Positions 33,238 through 44,684 of a DNA stretch of 64,000 nt are shown here, one piece after another. The notes under the pieces are model-generated. The model saw only the letters and a list, made by a program, of their open reading frames with translations, did no database searches and was not told the origin of the DNA. Origin of the DNA: Triglochin maritima (Eukaryota; Streptophyta; Magnoliopsida; Alismatales; Juncaginaceae); the NCBI GenBank assembly GCA_963682175.1, contig OY821775.1:34098053-34162052 (forward strand), read 5' to 3'. Every line of letters begins with the position of its first letter. Positions within the stretch are counted from its first letter, which is position 1. The position numbers were made by a program, and so were the translations under genes.

Positions 33238-34743
33238 TGTAGGATCTAAATGTCCTAAATATTAGTCTTAAGGGGGGGTTTATAGACTAATTTCTTACTA
33301 CCAACTATTTGTGCAATAACAAGATAACCAATGAAAATAGTGAGATGAAAAAGGCAAACCAAACACCTGATGTATACAGGTTTGGATCCAACCACCGGAT
33401 CCTAGTCCTCTCTTACGAAATGCTCTTCCTTGAGCAACTTCGCGATCTTCACTAAATTGATCTTCTTTCCGGGCAAAGATCGAGCCTTTACAATTCAAGC
33501 TTGCGAACACCCTCGCCAAGCTTGGACCTCCTTCTCACAACCCGAGAAGAGCTTCACTCCGGAAGCTTGTACAACTCCTTTGTAGTAGACTTTGTGTAAC
33601 CTACTCTTGAGCACTTGAATTGATGATGAATGCAATTGAATGATTGATCAAGAGAGTGGTTGAGAGCAATAAAGAGAGTAAGAGCACTTGGAAGTTTTTA
33701 GCACAATGAGAGCTTAGAGAATGGATTGGTAACCTTGTAAAGATGATCTAAGCTCTATATATAAGCCTCTTAAGTTTTCTAGCCGTTTGAGAAAGATTTG
33801 ATTGAGTTTTGTGCAAGATACACAAACCAGAGATTCAGGAAGCAATTCTGTCAAAGTTCGGTCGACCGGTAAGAATGAAACGGTTGACCGGTTACGTGAA
33901 TAGTAGTCAAACGGTCAGACAAACGAGGAACGGTCGAACTAACTGGGAGGGAACTTAAGTGTACCGGTCGGACGAAACAAGGAAACGGTCGACCGATGTG
34001 AAGGTTCGGTAGAGACAAAGTGTGACCGGTCGAACCAAGGTGGTATCGACCGATAGCAGGAAGAATGCTACGAACGATCAATGGTCAAACGGTCGACCGG
34101 TTAAGCTATGTATTTCGGGGTATGCTGAAAGTATGTGTATACGACCGTTGTATAATACGACAAGTATAACAGTCACAAAAGAAGACAAAAATAGGAATCA
34201 ACCGGTCGAACAGAAAAGGACTTTCGGTCGACCGGTTTGCACTAAGGCACGTGTCTTCCAGCACGTATGAACAGTTGATCGGTCGACCAAAATACCTTAA
34301 GTTATTCTAATGAACCAGTCCAACCAGAACACAGTTCGGTCGACCGAAAGGGTTCAGAAAATAGTTTTTAGATTAAACGGTCGAACCAGATGGTCGACCG
34401 GTCGACCGGTTGAGTGCAGAATTCCTGGATATGGTTTGATTGATTTCTAAAGAAGTTTTGTATGGAATTTGAACGTTTAGTTCGACTTCTATGGAATCCT
34501 AAAGAGTAGTGATATGCAATGCATCAAGATTTAAGTGCTCAAGTTACATTTATATCCTAATGACAATAATGTAAACCTATCTACTCTTCAACTTCATTTC
34601 TCGTTAAACTTGTCACCTAAAATGTTAGTACAAAACAATATATGTGTATTGTGCAAGAGTGATATGAACGAATTACATGTGTTTAAGTTATATGTTGATT
34701 AATCATCAAAACGGATAAGCAATCATTTGCCAAAAAGCCAACA
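33238..34743 (-). repeat. Copia 5' LTR
   Basis: Promoter LTR of the minus-strand element. A TATATATA box lies at 33756-33763 (minus), and CGGTCGACCG palindromes cluster upstream of it at about 33858-34415, where they would act as U3 elements. The tandem form at about 34392-34410 (GGTCGACCGGTCGACCGG) is single in the other LTR. Confidence 0.93.
33756..33763 (-). promoter_or_regulatory. Copia TATA box
   Basis: TATATATA in a conserved CTCTATATATAAGCC context. Also present in the other LTRs near 24893 and 42875. Confidence 0.55.
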
Positions 34744-34748
34744 CTTGC
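34744..34748 (+). repeat. Copia target duplication CTTGC, right copy
   Basis: Matches 24384-24388. Confidence 0.95.
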
Positions 34749-34754
34749 CACACG

Positions 34755-35478
34755 TAGACATAAAAGATAAGGTGGGGGATTTCATCACCCTTTCCTTCGC
34801 CCCAAAAACCACACTAATCAAGAGCCTAATTTTAAAATCAAGTAGACATTGGCCTTAAGGAATTTGGACACATTAGGAGAGTGATCCGGTCACGACCGTC
34901 ATGACCTGATCGGCGTTGCCCACTTTGTCGATAGTAGGAGAGACGAGATCCCCGGATCTTGGCTCCCTTGCTGGGCTTTGTAGTCCTTGTCGTAGGGAGG
35001 TGAGGCGTGTTGAGGCCGTGTGACCTCGCAGTTAGGCGTCGTCTAGCTGTAAGGACCTATAGCGACCTTAGAATTGCTTGAGCCTTGTTTGCTTGTGTGC
35101 TTCTACCTGTACCAATCCGCCGTAGCATAAGGACTTCTTCTCTTCTCTCCTGAGTCATTCTTTCTCTCCTGTGCTCCCCCGTCTTCTCCTCTACGCACAT
35201 TCTTTGAAAAATACAAAAAGAAAGGTTTTGGTTTGTGTGCATGCACCTTTGTGTATGCTTTCGTGGACACGAGACGAGAGGGGTCGTTTGACGAGGAGCG
35301 TTGTCAATCTGTCTTCGGTCATCGATTTCTCGACACCTTCCTCCTCTCGTGTCACACGTAGTCCGGGTTCAATGACTGCTAATTTTCGTGAGGAGGAGCA
35401 GTTGATGGACGCACCTGATCCACTAGTGCTTCCAGTTGTCGGTCCCATACCCCTACGCGATCGATGCTACCCGAGCCG
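34755..35478 (+). mobile_element. Athila leader and gag start fragment
   Basis: Leader with the conserved hairpin (34769-34797) leading to the start of gag: MTANFREEEQLMDAPDPLVL and then IPLRDRCYPS, which matches the 'ITLRDQCY' start region of element B gag. It breaks at about 35478 where a reverse LTR begins. Confidence 0.8.
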
Positions 35479-36353
35479 TCAAGCATTCATACCATCTACA
35501 TAACATGTACACACATCTACTCCACCCCCCAAAGGGGATGGAACTACTCACACATATTTAAACTAACTACTCTAACAAAATGAAGCATTATGCTGAAATA
35601 AAACTACACTAATCAAGCAAGAAATATTAAAGAAGCATAAAACAAAACAAGCACCAAAGCAAACACATTAAAGGAAATTAACTAAGCAAGAATTAACAAG
35701 CTAATGAAAACATCTATTATTAACTCACTCAAATTACAAGCAGCCCTTCCTCCACCAGAGATTTGCTTCAAGGCCTCACACTTAGTAGGGAAGATGGCCA
35801 CCAAAGAGAGAGATGGATACAATGGAAGGTGAAGAGTTCTATTTATAAGCATGGAAAAAGCTAATCCGGGACAATCCCCCGATGTGGGACTAAACCAATA
35901 CCAAAAATAGCCTAAACAAAAATTAATACAAGTCCAGGCGAAATCTTAGCGGATTTGGGATGATCCAGACCGCCAATTGGTTGTTCCAGACCGCCAATTG
36001 TCGGTCTATAAGGCCCAGATCCGTCTGTTTTTTGTGTTGGGCTTTGCTTGAAGTATTTCTTGGTCTTGGATACATCTACTTGGTTTGTTAGAGTTCCGAC
36101 CCGAATCGAATTGCCAAAATACTCCCCATGATGGTGTGGAGTTTCCTGTTTTGCTCTTAGGTCCTTCTCCCTTGCATCTTAGTCCACAAGTCTCACAATT
36201 AAGTCTTTTTTCCTGCTTTTGGGTCCTTTCATGGCTCTTCTCTTCAAACCTCTTTATTCCTGAAAACTAAACATAAAACTCGTCACGTAGCATTGCTTAG
36301 GTGTAAGATAATGGATATAAGATACAAATATAAGCATGAAATGATGTCAATCA
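35479..36353 (-). mobile_element. Athila LTR fragment
   Basis: The 5' about 875 bases of a reverse LTR, ending GATGTCAATCA at 36353. It contains palindromes at 35968-36008 and the dyad near 35870. The other end is lost, so no target duplication can be checked. Confidence 0.85.
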
Positions 36354-37070
36354 TGTTCTAATCGATGTACATTGGCAACCCCAACACGTTTGCAAGTGTG
36401 CCAAGGTGCTTCCTTGATCAGAAACTTAAGTCCAAATGTTGGAACCTCACCGACATAGGGACCGTGCAAACATTGTCTTGAGAATTGATACTGGCCAACC
36501 ACGGTTGGAGAATGAGTGGTGCCGCCCTCACAAACCATGGCTCGTTCTCAAGAGCAAACACTCGGTCGGAATCAAGTGAAAACCTGAAAATCAACTTGTT
36601 GAACTTCCGACAAACAATCTCCAACCCTCCTGATATCTTCCACACATTCGCGAGATGCTTTTCAAGTGTGGGTAAATGAGGATTAAAACCCACGAAATAG
36701 CCCATCAACACCTTCTTCCATGAGCCTATGGCTTCTTCTTGCTCTTGTCTCGAAATCGTAGAAACCTTTGCGCCTCCCTCCCTTATTGTTGGTGCAACCA
36801 ACTCCAATGTTATGCTTGGCTTTGCTCTTTTCTCAAAGGGATCCGACCATTTGCGAGGCTAAGAAGGCTCCTTAGGTTTCTCTACATCCATTTTTTGTGC
36901 TCCTTCACGACCCTTTGCAACACCCTTGAGACTCGGGAGCTCCTCCAAGTCGTTGGAGGTTTCTCTAACACTCAAAGATTGATCCATAGCAAGAGAATGG
37001 GGAAGACAACGAACAAAATAGATGAAATTAGGTGGAAAAATGGTGGAAACCGACCCTAGAAACCCAAGGA
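36354..37070 (-). pseudogene. DUF4283 fragment (LINE ORF1-like)
   Basis: Read leftward from a possible start MDQSLSVRETSNDLEEL near 36989. The DUF4283 fold follows: GYFVGFNPHLPTLEKHLANVW, RFSLDSDRVFALENEPWFVR, APLILQPW, then VRFQHLDLSF and LANVLGLPMYID. Plant LINE ORF1 proteins and related zinc-knuckle proteins share it. Stops near 36861, 36419 and 36362; the one at 36419 replaces the usual Trp. The C-terminal part is cut by the LTR ending at 36353. It could belong to an L1-type LINE, but not demonstrably to the one at 43369-53920. Confidence 0.75.
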
Positions 37071-37990
37071 ATGCCCATGTAGTATCATCCTCCTTAGGTT
37101 AGTTTCCTTTCTTGTTTAATAGAGTAGGTTTTATTTCTAGTTTATTATAGTAGGTTTTATTCTTGCTTAGTAGTGTAATGGAGGAGAAGATGAGCAACTT
37201 TGTAATCCCTTTTTCTTAATCAAGTTAAGTTTTTATGTTCTTCATGTTGTTATATTTCATTTGATGCAAATTTTGTTCATTTGTTTTGGTTAACTTTGGT
37301 TTTATTTATTTTCTTATTGGTTGTTTTGCTTTTGTTATTTTCTTGCTTATGGGGATAAGTAGAGCATAGTCCATCCCCATTGGGGGGTGGAGGGTGATGT
37401 GAAATGTTGTGCTGGTGTGTCTGTTTAATCCTAATCTTGGAGTCTCACATGAATTCCATAACCATTTTGTTGGGTTTCTCACTATTCCCTTCGATGTGCT
37501 CATGGTCTTACTTTATGCTAAGCACGTGCTTTGGCTAGTGGCCCAGTTTTAGGGAAATGATGAGGTGAGGAAAAGGTTGGAGTGGTAAAGAGATAATGAT
37601 GGTATGTGGGAGCATGTGCTCTTGTTGGCCACATCTTAATTAATGCCTTGTATGATTTAATGATAATTTTACATCTTAATTCATGTGGAGACATAGTTGG
37701 GTTTTTGTCATTATGGATTCCATGTTCTTTATGTCATTAAACATGTAATCATGTTGTTGTCTTTGTGCTCATCTTGAGTAGTGTTTTGTATGTTTTAATG
37801 ATGGTGACAAACCTTAATCCATGTAAAGAAAGACTTAGGATTGTGGCATTATAAGATTTTCATGTTATGAGCACTTAGGATGGTGTGGTTGTTTCACTTT
37901 CTATTTCACATGTAGCTTTGTCTTGGTATTTCTAGTTTGTATATGCCACTGTTCACTTGATATATGCTCTGTGTTGATACCACAATTTAA
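37071..37990 (+). mobile_element. Diverged Athila-type LTR, partial
   Basis: Shares with the LTR at 11878 the phrase around 'ccatccccattggggggtggag' (37370), 'catgaattccataaccat' and the thrice repeated 'cttgtatgttttaatgatg', in the same order. The first 250 bases do not match clearly. No TG start with duplication was found. Confidence 0.6.
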
Positions 37991-38733
37991 TTTAACATGG
38001 ATATTCTCCTCTTTGAGACAACTTGGACATTAAAACTCAAAGCAAAAGAATAGATAAATGTCATCTAGGTCATGCATCATACGTAGGCCTTGCACACATA
38101 TTTTCTTTCCCTTGCTTTACTTTTATTGTTGACAATTGCTGGCATGAGGTACGACACCTTCTTCACTCATTAATGCATTAGCTTGCATGCATTATTTAGT
38201 AAGGTAGCATTAGAATAAGAGTGAGGTGAGTGTTTGATTGGAGGGCTTGATTGTTAGTCTAGGAATCAAACTACACTAAGGAGAGTTTTCCCAGTGAAAG
38301 TTAAGGTGGGGACTTTCATCACCCCTTCCACCGCCTCAAAATTATACTAATAAAAAAACCTTAATCTAAAATCAAGTAGACAATAACCCCTAGGATTTGG
38401 GCGTACTTAGGAGACAATCCCATTCTGGACGTCATGGCCTGAACATCGTCATTTGCTTAGTTGCATTGAGACTTTTGGGGCTGCCGGGTCTTGACATTCC
38501 ATTCAGTTTTGGGACCTTCGGCCAAGGGAGTTGAGGCATTCTGGAGTGTGGGAGTTGTGGTTACGTATCATCTAACTTAAAGACCCATAGTCAGCTTAAC
38601 CTTGTTTGAGCTATGTTTGCTAGAATGGGCTTCTACCCTCACCCTTACCCACTCTAACTGTAAAGCGTTCTTCTCTTCTTACCCGAGTCTTCTTCTCCTC
38701 CTCTACTTTTATCATTGACTCTCCTCCCCTTTA
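37991..38733 (+). mobile_element. Athila leader fragment
   Basis: Matches the leader at 20400-21110: splice-donor-like CATGAG-GTACGA at 38143-38153, the hairpin block at 38303-38330, then text running into 'cttctctt..gagtcttcttc' before gag. The primer site is not visible. Cut at 38734 by a copia LTR. Confidence 0.75.
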
Positions 38734-40168
38734 TGTTGGCTTTTGGCCTTAATCTACATTTTGATGATTTAATCAACCTAATCTTAGTTAGAATCAATGT
38801 AGAGTAGCGAACATTATGCATGGCATATATATTGTATTCTGCTAACTTCTACAGGTGATCAAGACTCATGGAAGAAAAGAATTTAAGTCAAGACATGTAA
38901 TCAACCTATTGAAGACATGTAATTTTGTATTTCTTTTGAGTCTTGGAAATCTATGTAATGTTGAGCATACAAGAGTTAAAATGCATTCACATAGACACTG
39001 GGTTCCTTATAGAAGTCACGCACAAAATCTCATAACATTTTCATTTCAATAGGTCACCCAAAGTTAGACCGGAAAACACTAAAGCCTAAACTATCTGAGC
39101 AAAATCGGTCGACCGAAAAAGTTCTCAGTTCGACCGATTGGATTAGTTAATATGTTAGCCAATAGTGTTAAATTGGGCGACCGTTGTGTGCATGTTGTTC
39201 GACCGTTTACACGTGTCTTGTTACAGTTAAACCTGTCCTATTATACTAACAATTGTATTCGTATAAACATAACAAAACCCTAATATACTTTGCCCACCGG
39301 TCGACCGTTCGAAGATTTTTCTTCAACCGCAAAGTTTTTCTTCAACCTCTATGTTCAACCGAACATAAAACCCCATAGTGCCTGTGAGATTTCGGTCGAC
39401 AGGACCACTTTTTAGTTTGATCGATAACTAAGGGAACTTAAGTTTTAACCTAGTTGGTTCGACCTGTCTTGATTCAGTTCAAACGTTTCCGCAACTTTAT
39501 GGAAACGGTTGACCAGTACGCCCGGTTCGGTCGACCGAATGTGCCCAGAAATGTGTCTTGCACTTTCCTATTTTCTGTTTCTTACATAATCTTTTACCAC
39601 ACTTAACACAATAGCTATAATTCTCTTAGAGCTTATAAATAGAGGTTCCCCATCCTTATTTACACAACTCTCCTAGTCCGATTTGCCTTCTACATTAGAG
39701 AGAAAAATCCAAACACTCAAAGCCTCCATTTACACACTTAAGTGTCAATTCCAATCATACTCAAGTATGCTCAAGTTTGAGTTTGTTTAAATCACTCAAG
39801 TTTGTTGCTATCAAGAATATTGTAAAGGGTTCGGTGAAAGCCCGAAGCATCCCGCTCGTATTGTGAGTGGACGAGCCTAGCACGGCGACAGTTGTTCGCG
39901 AGCTTGAAGATTGTAAATGCGTTCTCTCCCGACTCGGAACGGGGAGTGGATAGTGAAGTCATGAGCGGAGATCGGTGATTCGAGTGGAGCTTGCAAGAGA
40001 GGACTAGGACCTGAGTGTGGGGCCAAACCTCTATAAAAATCTTGTCTTCCATTGTGGTTTACAATATTTCTTTGCTTGCTTTTGTTTGTTTATTTCGTTG
40101 TATCTTTGATTAGGAAAGTAGGGAATTAGTTTAAAATTGATTAGAAATGGTGGCCATTCAATCCTACA
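38734..40168 (+). mobile_element. LTR of a second copia family
   Basis: Starts TGTTGGCTTTTGG, ends ATCCTACA, 1435 long, followed by a tRNA-iMet site. It is unlike the first copia LTR in sequence but also carries CGGTCGACCG copies (near 39106, 39298 and 39530) and half-sites. Confidence 0.88.
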
Positions 40169-40170
40169 TT

Positions 40171-40182
40171 TGGTATCAGAGC
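40171..40182 (+). promoter_or_regulatory. Primer binding site, tRNA-iMet
   Basis: TGGTATCAGAGC, two bases after the LTR. Confidence 0.93.
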
Positions 40183-40220
40183 CTTGTTAGCTACATTCAT
40201 ATACTTAACCGTAATTTAGC

Positions 40221-41589
40221 ATGGCTTCGACATCTAATAATGTAGAGGGATTGTGCACAACCCGACCTCCTTTGCTTAATGGGTCGAATTATAATTATTG
40301 GAAGAAAAGAATGAAAATATTCTTAATTTTAAATGACCTTAATTATTGGAAATTTCTCCCATATCCTCATTGACTAGAGCCAAAATGAAAGAGTATGAGA
40401 TGAATTCTAGTATCATTCTCATTTTATTTTGTGGGTTAAATGAGAGTTAATACAATAGGATTATAGGTTGTGAAAGTGCACATGAAATTTTGGCATAGGC
40501 TACAAATGCATCATGAGAGAGATAGTAAAACTAAAGAAACTCACATTAGTCTCCTCATGCATAAGTATGAAATCTTTTCTATGTAAATCGGTGAGAACAT
40601 GTGAGAAAGTAACACTCGCTTCAGAGATATCTCTAACTCTCTTTTGGGTCTTGGAAGAAAAATTAATGATTGAGGGATGACAAGGAAGTTCCTCCGGCCG
40701 GTAAGCAACGATTGGGAAGATAAGGTGGTCACAATTGAAGAAGCACATGACCTTTCCAAACTAAAGATGGAGGAGTTAATTGGAAATCTCATGGCTTATG
40801 AGCTCCAATTGAGTCATAGAAAGGAGAAGGAAGCCTCAAAGAAAAACCTACCTTGGCATTGCATTCGATGGTGGAATCCGAAAAATCAAGGAGGAGAGTA
40901 GAAGATGAGGACATTGAGGTTCTTGCCAAAGACTTCTTCAAATACCTCAACAAGGACGAGGGAGAAATAAAGGAAAGAAGGGATAGAAGAAGTGAGAATT
41001 AGGGAAATGAAAAAGAGAAGAAAAATGAGAGAAGGGAGAGGAGTGAAAAGGAGAGGAGCAAGAGAAAAGAGAAGAGGATGGAAGCTCACAGGACTACATG
41101 GGATGATTCGTCATCATCATTATCATCATCTTCATCCCACTCAACCACACCTTCATCAACAAAGGAATTCTCCCATATGTGCTATATGGCCATTCAAGAT
41201 GAAGGAAGTGAGGTATCCTCTAACTCATGCTCAACTAAGTCTTATTCTAGTGAGAGCTCAAATTCTAGTGCTAATGATGAATCATACACATATGATGAGC
41301 TACAAAATGCATTTCATGGCTTAGTTAAACAATATGAGATCATTTGTGATAAAAATAAGAATGCTAGAAAGTTGATAAATGATATCCAATGCCAAGTTCA
41401 AATAAGGACGAATGATAAAAATGAGGTGATTGCTAGACATTTTGAAAATGCATTAAAACTTGGTAGTGTAAAAGCAACACCTATTGATGCTGAACTATTA
41501 GATCTTCAAGCTTGAAATATTCAACTAAGAAAAGATCTAGAAAGATTCACTAATGGAACAAAAATGCTTGACATGCTTTCCAAATCTTA
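40221..41589 (+). pseudogene. Gag of the second copia family, decayed
   Basis: Begins MASTSNNVEGLCTTRPPLLN and NYNYWKKRMKIF (UBN2 fold). Many stops and shifts follow between 40370 and 40660, then KFLRPVSNDWEDKVVTIEEAHDLSKLKMEELIG, aligning with the gag at 31455-33215. A Ser-rich and acidic region is open at 41078-41515. No zinc knuckle is visible; the region is cut at 41589 by an oppositely oriented copia fragment. Confidence 0.82.
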
Positions 41590-42333
41590 CGTGTCATCGT
41601 CTTCGATACTTTCCAAATCCGACGTTGCTTTGAGAGCAATTGTTTTCTCCTTTCTCCTTAACCCCTCTCGCTCCTTCTCCTTCTCTCTTCTTTCCTCCAT
41701 TTGAATCTCATAAGCAATGAGGCTTCCTATGAGATCCTCCATCTTTAGCTTTGAGAGATTTTTGGCCTCCTCGATTGCCGTTGTCTTCTTCTCCCACTCC
41801 AATGTCAACGATCTAAGAAACTTCCGTACCCTGTCACTTTCAATCAAGACCTTACCAAGGTTTTTCAAGGAGTTAGTGATATGAGTAAAGCGAGTATGCA
41901 TCTCGCTAATGGATTCGTTGGGTTTCATGGCAAACATTTCATATTTTTGCATATATGAATCTATCCTAGTTTCTTTCACGGATGATCGTCCTTCAAAATG
42001 ACTTTCTAACATATGCCATGCCTCAAATGCAGAATCACAAGCATTAATTCTACCATATTCCTCTTCGGTTAATCCACACATGAGAATGTTCATTAATTTT
42101 GCATTCATTTGAACCATTGCTAGTTCATCATCACTCATGAGTTCAAACTCTTTGTTTTGAGTATATGGAATTTGAAAGAAAACCCATAGCTTAACATCAT
42201 ATGATTGGATGAAGATTATCATGCGTTTCTTCCAATAGGCATAATTGGTTCCATTAAAAAGTGGAGGTCTACCGGTGTGGAATCCCTCACGTTGTTGGGC
42301 CATTGCTACAAATGTTAATTTGTATATATGCAA
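41590..42333 (-). CDS. Copia gag N-terminal fragment, open 248 codons
   Basis: Same protein as at 31455-33215, but without its stop and with 15 extra residues (SDDELAMVQMNAKLM), so this copy shows the undamaged form of that region. It ends ESIEDDDT where the element is cut, before the zinc knuckle. Confidence 0.9.
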
Positions 42334-43368
42334 TTAACAAGGCTCTAATACCAAATGTAGGATCTAAATGCCCTAAATATTAGTCTTAAGGGGGGGTTTA
42401 TAGACTAATTTCTCACTACCAACTATTTGTGCAATAACAAGATAACCAATGAAAATAGTGAGATGAAAAAGGCAAACCAAACACCGGATGTATAGAGGTT
42501 TGGATCCAACCACCGGATCCTAGTCCTCTCTTACGAAATGCTCTTCCTTGAGCAACTTCGCGATCTTCACTAAATTGATCTTCTTTCCGGGCAAAGATCG
42601 AGCCTTTACAATTCAAGCTTGCGAACACCCTCGCCAAGCTTGGACCTCCTTCTCACAACCCGAGAAGAGCTTCACTCCGGAAGCTTGTACAACTCCTTTG
42701 TAGTAGACTTTGTGTAACCTACTCTTGAGCACTTGAATTGATGATGAATGCAATTGAATGATTGATCAAGAGAGTGGTTGAGAGCAATAAAGAGAGTAAG
42801 AGCACTTGGAAGTTTTTAGCACAATGAGAGCTTAGAGAATGGATTGGTAACCTTGTAAAGATGATCTAAGCTCTATATATAAGCCTCTTAAGTTTTCTAG
42901 CCGTTTGAGAGACATTTGATTGAGTTTTGTGCAAGATACACAAACCAGAGATTCAGGAAGCAATTCTGTCAAAGTTCGGTCGACCGGTAAGAATGAAACG
43001 GTCGACCGGTTACGTGAATAGTAGTCAAACGGTCAGACAAACGAGGAACGGTCGAACTAACTGGGAGGGAACTTAAGTGTACCGGTCGGACGAAACAAGG
43101 AAATGGTCGACCGATGTGAAGGTTCAGTAGAGACAAAGTGTGACCGGTCGAACCAAGGTGGTATCGACCGATAGCAGGAAGAATGCTACGAACGATCAAT
43201 GGTCAAACGGTCGACCGGTTAAGCTATGTATTTCGGGGTATGGTGAAAGTATGTGTATACGACCATTGTATAATACGACAAGTATAACGGTCACAAAAGA
43301 AGACAAAAATAGGAATCAACCGGTCGAACAGAAAAGGACTTTCGGTCGACCGGTTTGCACTAAGGCAC
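41590..43368 (-). mobile_element. Truncated second copy of the first copia family
   Basis: Close to identical to 32519-34249 of the complete element: gag N-terminal part (41590-42333), tRNA-iMet site (42339-42353, one change) and LTR from 42356, cut at 43368 inside U3 (after 'cactaaggcac'). The missing portions on both sides make it a double-truncated remnant, with a LINE on its right and the second copia gag on its left. Confidence 0.93.
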
Positions 43369-43440
43369 ATGATGCATGCTTGGACTGGGCATGACCAGTT
43401 TTAGGGGTGGTAAAGGAGGCATGGTCGACCTACATTGTAG

Positions 43441-43445
43441 GTACC
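43441..43445 (+). repeat. Element B target duplication GTACC, left copy
   Basis: GTACC here and at 50890-50894. Confidence 0.95.
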
Positions 43446-44660
43446 TGATCCATTGCATACATTGCATCATATGTCTTTCATTTAGATTACTTTTACATCA
43501 ATAAATGCTACTAAGGTATGTGTTTAGTCTTATTTACAGATTACAGGGACCTCAATGCAATTTACCTACATCCCGAGCATAAACACATGCAAAAGACTCA
43601 TTTCTTTCATAAAGACCAAGTTCAAGATTATCGGGTTACGAATGGAAATGTATCCAAGCATAAAAGCATTCAAGTCCTAATTGCAAAAAGAACAAGGACT
43701 TAAGCACAAAAGTAACCGGGGACTTAACTGCAAAAAGTCAAGGACCTAATTGCAAATCACGAGTAGCTTTTATTCCCTTGGAGAAAATATATAGAAAAAT
43801 CAATGTATATCTCCAAATATGTGAAGGAATTAATCCGGAGCTCAAAAGAATGGAAAGAATCAATCCAGACGCGTAAAGGAGGATCAAATCATACCATAAA
43901 CATTCAACCAAAATCTGGACCAAATCAGAGCAATCGCCGCACATCATACACATAATGCGGCGATTCCGCCGCCCCCTAGTCGATCCGTGTGCTCCAATTT
44001 CGTCCAGTCGTGTCTGGACACGTGTACTTTCCAATATTATACCTAGATCCCTTGTAGCAACTATAAATAGACCCGAGAACGATGTTAGAAGGGTCCTTAG
44101 TCTTTGGTTGTAGTTTTTATTCTTAATCTTAGTTTTGTATTCTTCTTTTCATTAATAAAATTCTGTCTTTTATTTCTTACTTTTAGTTTTCTTTTGTAAT
44201 GTCTCAAGGACCCCTTCTTCCTCCCTCTATGAGTTTCTAACTCCTTCCAAAGGGTGGAGGTGACGGATTTAGGGTGAAGAGAAGATGAATGAATGTTATT
44301 ATTTTAATTTCGTGTTAGTATATTTTGATTACTTGAGTTTATGTTAAATCATTTATCATGTAATGCTTTATAACTAATATGATTTATTATAAGTTTCTAA
44401 ATTCTCTAATCTAAACCTTAAATCTAAACCTCCACCCGACGGAATTCACATCTTTGTTCTTGTTTTAGTTTTAATTGTTCTTGTTTCTTGCTTTAGATAA
44501 TTAAAATCGAAAAATCTCAAAACCCATTTATTTCTTCTCTCCTTCTTTCCCCCAATCGAAATCACACTAATAACAAAATCTCTCCCTCCTTGTGTTTGAC
44601 CCGTATTTGTCACGTCTCCATTGACGTCGTGCACTTGCGGTATAAATAAAATTCACATCA
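43446..44660 (+). repeat. Element B 5' LTR
   Basis: Starts TGATCCATTGCATACATTGC and ends AAATTCACATCA. TATAAATAG at 44062-44070. U3 holds an inverted repeat with 10-bp arms AATCGCCGCA (43932-43941) and TGCGGCGATT (43956-43965) followed by CCGCCGCC. The left arm is missing in the 3' LTR. Confidence 0.95.
43932..43972 (+). promoter_or_regulatory. GC-rich inverted repeat in element B U3
   Basis: AATCGCCGCA and TGCGGCGATT are perfect arms; the same GGCGGAATCGCCGC theme recurs twice in the leader at 44822-44870. About 100 bases upstream of the TATA box, like the palindrome pair in Athila LTRs. Confidence 0.5.
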
Positions 44661-44666
44661 AGTTTT

Positions 44667-44684
44667 TGGCGCCGTCGCCGGGGA
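44667..44684 (+). promoter_or_regulatory. Element B primer binding site, tRNA-Asp
   Basis: TGGCGCCGTCGCCGGGGA, one mismatch to the 3' end of tRNA-Asp, six bases after the LTR. Confidence 0.9.

Larger units (their letters stand above)
24389..34743 (-). mobile_element. Complete Ty1/copia retrotransposon, about 10.4 kb
   Basis: LTRs of 1519 (24389-25907) and 1506 (33238-34743) start TGTAGGATCT and end CCAACA on the plus strand. The primer site for initiator tRNA-Met and a polypurine tract sit at the expected inner borders, and CTTGC is duplicated outside. Order on the minus strand: LTR, gag, protease-integrase-RT-RNase H, an extra ORF, a tandem repeat, LTR. Gag has an in-frame stop near 32870 and the gag-pol frames differ, while pol is open for 1004 codons, so the insertion is fairly young. 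Confidence 0.97.

Noticed and set aside
24389..34743. Endogenous pararetrovirus
   Set aside because: LTRs, an integrase and target duplications are present, and domain order is that of Ty1/copia.
35171..35503. 110-codon open frame as a separate gene
   Set aside because: Its second half is only the start of Athila gag running into a reverse LTR; the first half is leader.
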